DNA of 64,000 nt from assembly GCA_963580455.1 (NCBI GenBank), contig OY756969.1, positions 16,836,760 through 16,900,759 of the forward strand. The letters run 5' to 3'. The DNA is from Euonymus europaeus. Lineage: Eukaryota > Streptophyta > Magnoliopsida > Celastrales > Celastraceae. The notes under the pieces were generated by a model that ran no database searches, was not told the DNA's origin, and saw only the letters and a list, made by a program, of their open reading frames with translations. Positions 47,493 to 59,279 of this stretch are shown here, piece after piece. Numbering within the stretch: position 1 is the stretch's first letter; each line of letters starts with the position of its first letter. Made by a program: the position numbers and the translations under genes.

Positions 47493-49642
47493 TGTGACGC
47501 CTCAATTCGGGCACGCCACGGGTGCCCTCCGGCACCGTCCTAGGCCGCTAGTGCGATCATTCGACAGACCAAAAAATCCGACAGCATCTCCCCATATATC
47601 GGAGAGTCCTCGCCTGCATCAGAAATGAGCAGCGAAAATTTCAATCCATCACACTAGCAACCTAGCCAGGCCTCAGACCTCAATCACATGCAATCCTGAC
47701 CCTAGGGCCTCAGGCCATCCACTACCAGTATGCACAAACTGATAGTAATAATCACAAATTAAGGTTCATAATGTCATATAACCAAAACTCAAAACTCAGC
47801 ATACATCATGCATACACCCTCTGGTGCCAATCGGTTATAGAATATTATGAACAACATCATAAACAAATTACGTGCTAGAGTACATCTCTAACACACACAT
47901 CCTACCCAGGGCCATCCATGTCACATCCCGCCCTCACTGATTCGCTCCACCGGTACCTGTACCAGTATCTCTTGTGGGAAGGAACAAACGTAGAGAGTGA
48001 GGAAGAAGCTCAGTAGGGTTAAGAGTATAAATAGTATAATGGCTAAATCTGAACAATAGGTTATGCAACAATATGAAATCTACTACATGCACGTATACTC
48101 AACAATCACAGAGAACACCAATCTGGGCAATCCCCTCAATGAGCAAACCTCATCGATACCATGACTCATTCCATGTAATATCGAATGTGAGCAAGCTCAT
48201 CAAATCAACTCATCAATATTATGGATGCTATCCATGTCATATTGAATAGGAGCAAGCTCCCCAACATCAAACGCTCTTGGATTACCCGGTTGCGTGCACC
48301 TATCACCCCCGCATCATTCCAAGCAAGATCCCTCATTAACCGTACTTTTAGTGCGTTGCCCTACATGGAGTTCACATGACTTGGTGGTAACTCGCATCAC
48401 CTCGTCCTCCCTCCAAGTAGCTTTCAAGAATCCTAAGGAGCTCCGAGTCCATACCAGGTCCCCAATGCGACTCTAATGCACATATGCCATGACATGCCGA
48501 AAAGATATATATATGAACATCCTACATATATAAATACATAACTACCATGATGTATAAACGAAAATCACATCATGCCCATAGGTGATGGGACACTCACAAT
48601 TGGGTCATGCAACATCAAAAATCAACAATGTCCACAAGCAAGGTTCGTTTCCCCTTAAAAGCAATTAATGCGGAAACACAAATAAAATGACCAATGAGGA
48701 ATCAAAACGCTCTTTAAAATATTGAGAACCAACGATAGAAAGAATGGTTGGAAATCCCACAATTAGGGTTTTAAGCCCCGTTTCACCAACCTAACAATTT
48801 AACACAATCAAACTTTAATAATCATCCAAAACAACTCAAAATATCATAACTAATATGAATTAAATCACTAAATTGAGAAAACTTACTTTCTCTCTCTAGG
48901 GTTCCTCTCAAACCCCCAAACTTCAACCTTATGGAACTCAAATCCAAAACAAGAATCAAACCTACATATACAACCACATATGACCTAGTATCAATATATC
49001 TAAACCATAGGGCTCAACTCTAAGCAAAACCATCAAGATCTACTCGAAACCCTAGAAATGAAAAAATCAAGAAATTTTACCTCAAACACTTGAATCTTCC
49101 TTGAATCCTCTCTAAATCTCCAAAACCAAGCTTCAATCTCCAAGAATCACCTCAAATACTCCTCTCTCTCTAGAATCGTCTCTCTCTCTCTAAAAGTTGG
49201 AACACTCAGAAGAATGAAGAAATAACCCCGTGTTTCAACATATGAAAGGTGCTCTGGCCTACAAATTTCACCCAGGCGCGCTGCTCTGGGCGCCATCCTG
49301 GGCGTGCAGATTTTTCATGCCCAGGCGAGGTGCGCCTAGGCGCTCTGGAGCCTGAGCAGCTCCCAAGGTTGCTGGACTGGGTGCCATCCTGGGCGTGCAG
49401 GGTTTTCACGCCCAGGCGAGGTGCGCCTAGGCACCTCTGCGCCTACTCCACTTTCCCTCTCCCATTGGACTGGGCGCAGCGCCTAGGCGCCCTAAAGTGC
49501 GCCCGGTCCAGTTTCTCTTCTCCTCGCCTGCCACTCACTAGACTAGGTGCAGCGCCTAGGCGCCCACCTTGTGCGCCTAGTACAATTTTCACCCCTTGTT
49601 TCAACATCAAAAATTCACAAAATTTTGGGTCGGGGTTTCTCA
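47493..49642 (-). mobile_element. Solo LTR of a Tekay-like gypsy element (about 2,150 bp, minus orientation)
   Basis: Plus-strand ends are TGTGACGCCTCAATTC and GGGTCGGGGTTTCTCA. Flanks AAGCA (47488-47492) and AAGAA (49643-49647) match at four of five positions. It shares with the complete element 'ccgtcctaggccgctagtgc', the acceptor-like pyrimidine tract near 47970, and U3 CGCCTAGGCG palindromes (49270-49580). Open frames in the palindrome zone (49249-49707) are compositional artefacts. Confidence 0.88.
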
Positions 49643-49856
49643 AAGAATATTCATCTGGTTGCCAATTGGTGCTTGTTTATCCATCTCAAAAAATGTATGA
49701 GCATTGATAATATAACATGCTTAATCATAACTCCACAAAAGTTTGGTAAGGGAAAATCCACTCATCAGTACCATGACCCTCAACCATGGACTGACCATCA
49801 TGGTCCAACAAACCATCGAATGAATTCCATGGTCCAACAAACCATCAATGAACGTC
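49643..49856. other. Short spacer between two LTR sequences
   Basis: Contains a small duplication (ATGGTCCAACAAACCATC at about 49799 and 49829). Its first part may belong to the Mutator/OTU-type remnant cut by the solo LTR. Confidence 0.4.
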
Positions 49857-50885
49857 TGTGAAACCCCGATCCAAAAATTTAAGCTTTAGTTAAACTATGT
49901 ATCACCTGTATTGCACAGGATCACCAAGAGTTGTTTCGAATTAGATTCACTAAATGGGCCATAACTTTTAGCACACATGAATTATATTCACTAGATTCAC
50001 CTTTGTTGGTGTGATATATGGTGGAGTTGTTGTGAATGTTTGTGGTGTGAAACCCAATATCAGTGTGGATGCTGGAGCTTGGATAACTTGGGTTAACACA
50101 GACTGTTGGTGTAGAAGTTGTATAGCGTGATGCCCAGTATTGACGTGGATGTTTGGACTTGGTTGACATGGTTAATGCAGTCTGTGAGCTACCACGTGAT
50201 GTTAGGATTGCAGGATGTCATACTTTGCATCAACGGGGGAGGTGGTTGACTTGGGTAAGATCCTGTTGTTGAACCGCCACATGGTATAAGGGTTTAACCT
50301 AGAAATCACATTGCTCAAAAAAGGTAAGGGGGAGTACTTTATTAGTAACAAAGTACCTTGAATAACAAACAAGCAATTTCCCAACATTCTGCGGAGCATA
50401 TGTGCGTGCAAGTGGGCCTGTGAAATAGAGTTTGGCATGTTAGATATTATTGGGCACGGGCTATCACAATTGGTATATTGTGATGTTTGTTAGATGTTGG
50501 ATACGGGTAGCCACAAATTGGTGTATTGGTCAATGGTAAGAGAATTGTGGATGAAAATAAATATATTTATTTCAAAATATGAAAATGAGTAGATGTGTTT
50601 GGGTTGAAACGAGAGTTATGTGCATGAGTGTGTACATGGGGTGATACAAAATGATAAATTGTTTGAGGTCTAAAATTATTTATGATGTACATATGAGGAT
50701 ATATGGTAGGGAAAGTCATAAGTTTGAGTGTGATACCATTGGTGAGAGTTTAGTGGGTGTATTATCGGTAGGAGAAATGATTTTTGAATTAGAGTTGAAA
50801 ATGAGGGAGAAGTACTTGAGTTGTTCTAGAGCTCATGTATGATAGTTAAATTTTAGGGACGAAATTTCTTTAATGGGGGAAGAGA
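49857..50885 (+). mobile_element. Collapsed 5' part of a plus-strand chromovirus
   Basis: 49857-49990 starts TGTGAAACCCCGATCC and aligns with the start of the LTR at 50886, so it is a remnant of the 5' LTR. Nearly all of the interior has been deleted. Near 50770-50840 a frame ends ELELKMREKYL, resembling the chromodomain end ELESRMKEKYPELF of the complete element. 50855-50885 is its polypurine context (GGGACGAAATTTC, then GGGGGAAGAGA). Confidence 0.65.
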
Positions 50886-52029
50886 TGTAAAACCCTGACT
50901 CAAAAATTTAAGCTTTTGTTAAGCTACGGATCATCCATATTGCATGGGATCACAAAGAGTTGTTTTTGAATTAGATTAACTAAATGGACCATAACTTTTA
51001 GCACACATGTCCGTTTTGGGCCCATAATATATCGAATCGAAGCTTAGACTGAGCCGGATGTGAAATTTCTTCAAAAATCATAAGAAAAAAATGGGAGGCG
51101 TCTGGAACCTTCTACCTTACAAGGAGGCAGAGTGTGTCACCAGGTCAAGGCACCTAGACACCCACTTAAGGCGTTAGGACACCAACACGGGAAACTAGTT
51201 TTAAGAACCAATTGTAACTATTTTTGGGAGAAACCAAAGAGAGGGGCCCGAGAAGAGAGAGAAAGATAGAGAAAATTGGAGAGAGTGAGTGATTTCTAAT
51301 ATTTTGGCTTAGTTCTTGGTGGATTTTTGGAGCACAAAAAGTTTTAAGAAGGATTCAAAGAAGATTGGAAGTTTTAAGGTAAGTTTTCATGATTTTTGAA
51401 AAACTAGGTTATGGTTAGATTTTTTCCAAATCTTTGGTTAGTTGGTTTAGTTGGTTTAGGAACTTGATTATAGACTTGATTGTGGTTACATATTTAGATT
51501 TTGTTGTTGATTCCAAGTGAAGTTATGATTTGGAGTAGATTCAATGATTTGGGGAAAATATAGAGAGAGAATGTAAGTTTCTCTTGATTTTTGTGTGAAT
51601 ATCATGCTAATATGGTAAATCGATATGATTAAATGGTTTCGATTTGTTAAAATCGATAGGTTGGGAACATCGAGTCAAAACCCTAACTTTTGGAATTTGA
51701 GTTGTAAGTTGTGCCTAATCGAAGTAGGGGATTCTTAAACCCGTTTCTTATTCAATATCATTTCCTTGATTTAAATAGCGGTTGGTTTCTTCATCGGTCT
51801 TCAATATGCCGTTCTTACCCTAATTTTGCTTAAAGGAGAAAAATCTCATTTTATGTGTTCCAATTGTTGGATAATTGGATGTGCTTGCATACCTATTTAC
51901 CTGTTCAATCATTCATTGAGCATGGTTTGATCTTGTTCATGCGTTAGTTATTTATATATACTTAGGTTGGATATATATATATGTAAACATTGACATGGCA
52001 TGATTCATGGATTCATTAGAGATGCATGG

Positions 52030-54320
52030 TGTGGCGCCCCGGTCCGGCCACGCCACGGGTGCCCTCCGGCACCGTCCTAGGCCGCTAGTGCGATCATCCG
52101 GCAGACCGGAAATCCGGCGGCATCTCCCCGTATGTCGGAGAGTCCCCGCCTGCATCAGAAACACGCAGCAGAATATAAATCATCAATCCATCACACTAGC
52201 AACCTAGCCAGGACTCAGGCCTCAATCACATGCAATCCTGATCTTAGGGGCCTCAGGCCATCCACTACCAGCATGCACAAACTGATAGTATAAACACATC
52301 ATTAGATTCATGATATAATATAACCAAAAACAACTCCGCATACATCATGCATACACCCTCTGGTGCCAATGGTTATAAAACATATCATGAATACACATCA
52401 GTACATCATGTACAAAATACGTGCTTAGAGTATCTCTCTAGCACCCACATCCTACCCAGGGCCATCCATGTCACATCCCGCTCTCACTGATCCGCTCCAC
52501 TAGTACCTGTACCTGTACCAGTATCACCTGTGGGAAGGAATGAAAGAAAAGGGTGAGCAAGAAGCTCAGTAGGGTTATAAGTAATATGAGTATAAGGCCG
52601 AACCCAAAACAATAGCCTATGCATCAATATGAAACCTAACACATGCACGTATACTCAACAATCACATAGAACATCAACCCGGGCAATCCCCTCAATGAGC
52701 AACCTTATCGATACCATGGCTCGTTCCATGTAATATCGAACGTGATCAAAGCTCACCAATCAACTCATCAATATCATGGTCGCTAACCATGACTATTGAA
52801 CAGGAGCAAGCTCCCCAACATTAAACGCTCTTGGATTACCCGGTTGCGTGACTCTACCACGCCCGCACTACTCCAGGCAAGTCCCTCATGAACCATACCT
52901 CTAGTGCGTTATCCTACTTGGAGTTCACATGACTCAGTGGTAACTCTCATCACTTCGTCATCCCTCCAAGTAGCTTTCAAGAAACCTAAGGAGCCCCGAG
53001 TCCATACCCGGTCCCCCATGCAACTCTAATGCATTATGTCATGACATGCTGAATAGATATATATATATATATATGAACAACCTACATATATATATACATA
53101 TCTACCATGATGCATGAACGGAAATCACATCGTGTCCATAGGAGATGGAACACACACACTCGGGTCATGCAACATCAAGAATTAACAATAAGTCAAATTA
53201 GGGTTCGTTTCCCCTTAGAAGCAATTAAGGCGGAAACACAAATAAACGACCAATAAGGAAATCGAAACGCCTTTAGAATAACGAAAACAAACGATAGAAA
53301 GAATGGTTGGAAATCCCCTACCTCAATCGAGCACAATCACCTCAAATACCGAATTAGGGTTTCGAACCCTCGTTTCTCCCAAACCTATCGATTCACATAA
53401 TCGAACTCACAATATCAACCAAAACAACTTAACATTCCATAACCAATAGGAATTAAACAATTAAATTGAGAAAACTTACTTTCTCTCACTAGGGTTCCTC
53501 TCAAACCCCCAAACTCCACCTTATGAAACTCCACTCCAAAACAAGAACCAAACCTACATATATAACCACATATAACCCTAAATCAACATATCTAAACCAT
53601 AGGAATCAACTCTAACCGAAACTAGCAAGATCTACTCAAAACCCTAGAATATAGAAACACGAAGAATCTTACCTCAAACCTTGAAATCTTCCTTGAATCT
53701 TCTCCAAGTCTCCAATCCAAGCTTAGACTCTCAAAGAATCACCCCAATTTACTCTCTCTCTCTAGAGTCGTCGCTCCCTCTCTCTCTAGAACTGAACAAT
53801 CCCAGAAAAATGTCAAAAATGTCTCCCTCTAGGTATTTGAAAAACACGGGTCGCGCCTAGGTGCTACCCCGGGCGCCCTAGCCTTAACTACTCTTCCTTC
53901 AGGCGCTGCACTGGGCGGAATCCTGAGCGTGCAGGATTTTCCGCCCAGGCGGGGCACGCCTAGGCGGGCGCCTAGGCGCCCCTGCGCCTACTCGATCTCC
54001 TGTCACCCACTGGACTGGGCGCTGCGCCTAGGCGCGCTGGGCTGCGCCTAGTCTAGTGCCTCCTCATCTAGACTACGACCCTGCGCTCCCTTCCGCTGGA
54101 TTAGGCGCCCCTGGAGCACTATTGCACACGCCTAGGCGCACACCGCCTAGGCGTGCTGCTCAGGCGCCTAGGCGCGCCAACTTCACTTGGTTTCTTCTTT
54201 TCCAGCCCCCTCACTGGACTAGGCGCAGCGCCTAGGCGCCCTCTGGTGCGCCCAGTCCAGTTTCTCCATTTGTTCTAACACTCAAAAAATTTCCCAAAAA
54301 TTTTGGGTCGGGGTTTCACA
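52030..54320 (-). repeat. 3' LTR (left) of the complete chromovirus
   Basis: Ends TGTGGCGCCCCGG / GGGTCGGGGTTTCACA. CGCCTAGGCG-type palindromes at 53860-54260 (U3), CT-rich tract at 53745-53790, donor-like GTAAGA at about 53670 and acceptor-like CCTTCCCACAG/GTGATAC at about 52532 on the minus strand. Confidence 0.95.
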
Positions 54321-54331
54321 TCCTTCCCCCC
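54321..54331 (-). other. Polypurine tract
   Basis: Minus-strand GGGGGGAAGGA immediately before the 3' LTR, preceded by the conserved TTTCGGGACGAAATTTTG context. It primes plus-strand DNA synthesis in this element class. Confidence 0.85.
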
Positions 54332-56479
54332 TTAACAAAATTTCGTCCCGAAATTTACAACACACGTACCTGAATCTGCGAACAACTCCGGGTACTTCTC
54401 CTTCATTCTGGATTCCAACTCCCAAGTTGCTTCTTCAACCCCGTGGTACATCCACATCACCTTTACCAATGGAATCACACTCGACCTTGTCACTTTATTC
54501 TGTCGGTCTAGAATCTTCACCGGGTGAAGAGTGTAACTTCCATCTTCCTCAACTTCCAACGTAGTCCAATCTATCACATGCGACGGATTCGGCTCATATT
54601 TCAGAAGCATTGATACATGGAATACGTTGTGAACCTTCTCTAGCTTCGGTGGAAGTGCCAAACGGTACGCCACCGGTCCAACTGTCTCCAAAATCTCAAA
54701 TGGCCCCACGAATCTCAGTGCCAACTTCCCATGCTTACTATATCTCTGAATTCCCCATCTTGGACTAACCTTTAAGAAAACCTTATCGCCTACAGCGAAC
54801 TCCAAAGGTCTCCTTCTCCGGTCAGCATAAGACTTCTGTCGGCTTTGTGCGGTGATCAACCGCTTCCGGATCTCATCCACTCTCTCTCGAGCTTCCTTGA
54901 CCATCTCCGGTCCCGAAACAACCTTCTCACCAACCTCCGCCCAACACAAGGGCGACCTGCAAGGCCTCCCGTAGAGCGCCTCGTAAGGTGCCATCCCGAT
55001 ACTACTTTGGAAAGAGTTGTTATACACAAACTCCGCCAAATGTAAGTATCGATCCCAACTTCCTCCAAAATCAACTACACATGCTCGTAGCATATCCTCC
55101 AGAACCTGTATGGTTCTCTCACTCTGTCCGTCACTCTGAGGATGATAAGCTGTAGAGAAATCCAACTTCGTTCCCAATGCCTCCTGTAAACTACTCCAGA
55201 ATCTACCTGTGAACCTCGGGTCTCGGTCTGACACAATAGATAATGGAATTCCGTGAAGTCTCACAATCTCCTTGACATACATAGTACTCAAGGTCTCCAA
55301 TGAATCCATCTTGTTCATGGGTAAGAAGTGTGCAGACTTAGTCAATCTGTCCACTATCACCCAAACCGCATCATGCCTCCTCTGAGTCATTGGCAATGCC
55401 GTCACAAAGTCCATTGTGATCTTCTCCCACTTCCATTCCGCTACTGGTAATGGTTGCAACAATCCAGCTGGTCTCTGATGTTCTGCCTTCACTTGTTGAC
55501 AAGTAAGACACTTCGTCACAAATCTAGCAACATCGGCCTTCATACCCTTCCACCAGAAACTCTGCTTCAAGTCTCGGTACATCTTCGTACCCCCAGGATG
55601 CATGGCAAACCACGAATGGTGTGCCTCCTTCATAATCTCTTGCCTCAACTCATCATCATCGGGAACTACTAGTCTTCCCGCATATCGTACTCCACCATCA
55701 TTCCCTCGAACCCATCCAAGACTCTCATCAATCACATCAAATGTATGATCTCCATTCTGTGCATCTATAACCTTCTGAACCATCATAGGTCTCGAAGTCA
55801 TAGAACACAAATGTACCTTTCCCTCTTGACTCTTCAACTCTAATCCAAACTCATTGATTGTCTCCACAATTTCCCACTCATGCATGAATAAGCTAGCAAC
55901 TCTCTGCTTCCTACTCAATGCATCTGCAACCACATTCGCTTTACTAGGATGGTATTGCAAATTAAAATCAAAATCCTCCAAGTACTCCATCCACCGCCTT
56001 TGCCGTAAGTTCAACTCTTTTTGGGTGAATAGGTACTTGAGGCTTTTGTGATCCGAGAACACCTCAAACGTCTCTCCGTAGAGATAATACCTCCACTGCT
56101 TAAGAGCAAATACCACTGCTGCCAACTCCAGATCATGCACTGGATAATTCCTCTCATGTGTCTTCAACAACCTCGAACCATACTCTATCACTCGGCCCTG
56201 CTGCATCAACACGTAACCCAACCCGACTTCAGATGCATCACAATACACCTGATAGCCAACATTCCTCTCCGGAACTACTAACACTGGAGGTGTTGTCAAC
56301 CTCTTCTTCAACTCTTCAAATGCGGCCTCACACTCGTCTGTCCACACAAACGGCGTACCCTTCTTCGTGAGCTGCGTCATCGGCGAAGCAACTCTTGAGA
56401 AGTCCTCAATAAACCTCCGGTAGTATCCTGCCAATCCTAGGAAACTCCGGATCTCAGTCACATTCTTCGGCCTCTCCTA
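54332..56479 (-). pseudogene. Chromovirus pol: RT end, RNase H, integrase, chromodomain
   Basis: Open from after the in-frame TAG at 56479-56477 to the stop at 54334-54332. Residues counted from 56461: FLGLAGYYRRFI (RT-RNase H junction), RNase H YCDASEVGLG (Asp74) and FSDHKSLKYLF (Asp137), integrase HHCC zinc region (His281 region to Cys318/Cys321), catalytic Asp351 (MDFVTALP), Asp412 (VSDRDPRF) and Glu448 (QSERT). Then GPFEILETVG and a chromodomain-like end at about 643-695 (IPLVKVMW...EEATWELESRMKEKYPELF). Chromodomains of this class are thought to guide integration to heterochromatin. All catalytic residues are present; the break is the stop in front. Confidence 0.95.
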
Positions 56480-58573
56480 ATTCAAAACTGACTCAACTTT
56501 GGAGTAGTCAACCGCTATGCCTTCTTGAGTGATCACATGGCCTAGGAACTTCACTTCCGTAGCCCAAAATTCACACTTACTCAATTTAGCATACAGTAGA
56601 TTCTCCCTCAACGTCTGTAGCACCACCCTCAAGTGCTTCTCATGCTCTTCCTCCGTAGAAGAATAAATTAGAATGTCATCTATGAAGACCGCCACAAACC
56701 TATCCAAAAACGGTCGAAGAACCCTCTGTATTAGGTCCATGAATACCGCCGGGGCATTTGTCAACTCGAACGGCATCACAAGGAACTCGTAATGCCCATA
56801 ACGAGTTCTAAACGCTGTTTTCTGGATATCCTCCTCCTTAATCCTCAACTGATGGTAACCCGACCTCAAGTCAATGTTAGAGAAATGCCTAGCACCTCTC
56901 AATTGGTCAAACAAATCATTGATCCTAGGCAACGGATACTTGTTCCTTACAGTAACCTTATTCAACTGCCTATAATCAATACATATCCTCAAACTTCCGT
57001 CTTTCTTCTTGACGAATAACACCGGTGCTCCCCACGGGGACACACTTGGTCTAATGAATCCCAAGTCTAACAACTCCTCTAATTGAGAACTCAACTCCTT
57101 CAACTCTGCTGGAGCCATCCGATACGGTGGAATCAAAATCGGCTTGACGTTCGGGTGCAACTCAATAGCAAAGTCAATCTCCCTCTTCGGAGGTAATCCC
57201 GGCAAGTCTTCCGGAAATACATCCATAAATTCTTTCACCACTCTAATCTTCGTAGCTACATCTCCCTTAGGAGCTGAAGTCCTCAAACTTGCTACTCTAC
57301 AATCTTGGTACAAAGGGTTATCCATGAAATGTGGGCATGGCATCCCCTTCGAACCCTGCAATTGGATCACCCCACCCTCCGGTACTCTAAGAGTGATCCT
57401 CCTTTGCCAAAAATCAAGCAACCCTTGGTGCTTAGTCAACCAATCGACCCCAAGTATCACATCGAAGTCTTTGAAATCTAACACATACAAATCGACTTCT
57501 AGAGATATCTCTCCAAATCGACACTCACAACCGAACACTACCCCCTCGAACGTGGTAAAGTGCCCGAATGGTGAGGACACCGTAAACATTCTCCTAATCG
57601 GCGAAATCTCCACCGCTAGTGCGTTCGCTAACGAACTAGTAATAAATGACGAGGTAGCTCCAGAATCAAACAAGACTCTTGCCCAACAATTCGAAATCAA
57701 AAATGTACCTCCAATGAAGTTGGGATGCTCCTGTGCCTCATGATGTCCCATAGCAAATACACGACCATCCGTCAGTGCATACTGCTGCTGCTGAGACTGT
57801 CTGCCTCCACCTCGCCCTCTCCCTCCTGATGGAACAGTGGAAGGAAGAGTTGGAGGTGGTACTCCCGATATCTGAGGCTGATGCTGTCCTCCCTGGTTGC
57901 CCTGCAGACACTCACTCTTCTTGTGGCCCACCTTGCCACAACCAAAGCACCTAAACCCAGAAACTCTGCACTCATTCCTCATGTGCCCCTCTTTCCCGCA
58001 TTTGAAACACGTCACCTTTCCCCCTTGAAATCTTGGACCCTTGCCTCGGTCCTCTTTTTGATGACTGAAATCAATCTTCTGCTTCTTGTGGCTGCCACCA
58101 CCACCACCACCACTACTCTCAATCACTGGACGCTTCCTCTGAGCCTCATTCCGCTCACTCAACTCAAAGTCCAACGCCATCTCAACTGTATCATCATACG
58201 ATACCACCCTAGTGGCCATCACCATCCTCCCAAGACTGGGTAACAACCCACCTCGGTACCTTGCCGCCTTCTTTGCATCGGTAGGAGCAAATTCTCTCCC
58301 AAACCGATACAACTCCTCAAACTGCTTTGTGTACTGAGACACCGTCATCTCTGATGTCTGCAACAAATCAAGAAACTGCTTGGCCTTCTCAGTCTGCAGA
58401 GGTCTCGGCACAAACTTCTGCATGAACAACTGCTCAAAAGAAGTCCAAGTCAGCTCGTTCCTCCTCTGGCCCATGGACATCCACCATTCATAGGCCACTC
58501 CACTCAGATAGTAGAAAACAAACTTCACCCTTCGTTCATCGGGTATCTCCAATGTGTCCATCCGCATGCTCAA
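56477..58573 (-). pseudogene. Chromovirus gag-protease-RT section
   Basis: 698 codons between in-frame TAG stops at 58576-58574 and 56479-56477. Residues 15-110 are the retrotransposon gag domain (YEWWMSMG...[11 protein letters not shown]). Two CCHC knuckles follow: [14 protein letters not shown] (189-202) and [14 protein letters not shown] (209-222). The protease site is DSGATSSF (303-310). RT runs from about 480 with [23 protein letters not shown] and catalytic FIDDILIYS (630-638). The usually Gly-containing RT motif before LTNAP has Glu at 603 (PFELTNAP), a substitution at a well-conserved place. Confidence 0.95.
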
Positions 58574-59089
58574 CTAATTGAACCACTCCTCCGCCCCCAC
58601 ACCCGTTCCATCTCTGGAAAAGGTTGGAGGAGAAGTCCTCCTCAGCTGGTCCACCTCGTACATGCCTCTCCCGGCTCTCGGTACCACAACACCCTCAGTA
58701 GAAGCTCCTGGTATTACTCCCTCGATACGAACCCCCGCAACTCCCATAGCCTGTGCCACAGCCTGTGCTATGGTCTGCGCTTGTGTCTGCGCCATCGTCA
58801 TCATGAAACTGGCAAGACCCTCCATGGTCACTGGTTGCCCCCCTGTAGCGACAGGAGCAACCGGTCCCGCAGATGGTACTTACTGACCCTCACTCTCAGT
58901 AGGTAGTCCCTCGTGAACTATCTCCTCCTCTCTCAACTCCGGCTCCACATTCAGAACCGAATCCTCCGTACTAGGAGTGCCTCTAGCAACTACGGCAACC
59001 CTAGCACCACGGCCTCTACCTCGGCCTCTACCTTGAGGTACCTCAGTCCCACTCTCGGACCGCGTAGTCCTACGGGTATTCATCTGCAT
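58574..59089 (-). pseudogene. Chromovirus gag N-terminal section
   Basis: Starts at ATG 59089 (or the internal ATG at 59083), with an RGRGRGRG stretch, then a TAA at 58882-58880. The same frame continues through MTMEGLASFMMTMAQTQAQ to the TAG at 58576-58574. The two stops lie in one continuous frame with the downstream section (no frameshift). Confidence 0.88.
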
Positions 59090-59263
59090 GGCAAACAGAC
59101 AATACCATTTAACACACTACTCAAAAGAGGATTTAATAGGGATAGAAAGACATACCGGATCAGCAGCGGTTGTGACATGGCCTGGATTTCACTACCATAT
59201 ACCTAGGACCTAACCCCAATCCTACATATGGCCGTAAATAAACCAACCTAACCAAACCAACCT

Positions 59264-59276
59264 TGCTCTGATACCA
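59264..59276 (-). other. Primer-binding site of the complete chromovirus
   Basis: Minus-strand TGGTATCAGAGCA, three bases inside the 5' LTR, matches the complement of the plant initiator-Met tRNA 3' end. Confidence 0.9.
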
Positions 59277-59279
59277 AAT

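Noticed and set aside
49249..49707. 152-codon plus-strand open frame
   Set aside because: It lies in the GC-rich CGCCTAGGCG palindrome zone of a solo LTR; openness comes from composition, and the counterpart zones at 53860 and 61100 do not conserve it.
57144..57743. 199-codon plus-strand open frame
   Set aside because: Antisense shadow of the chromovirus protease-RT frame, which has clear motifs.
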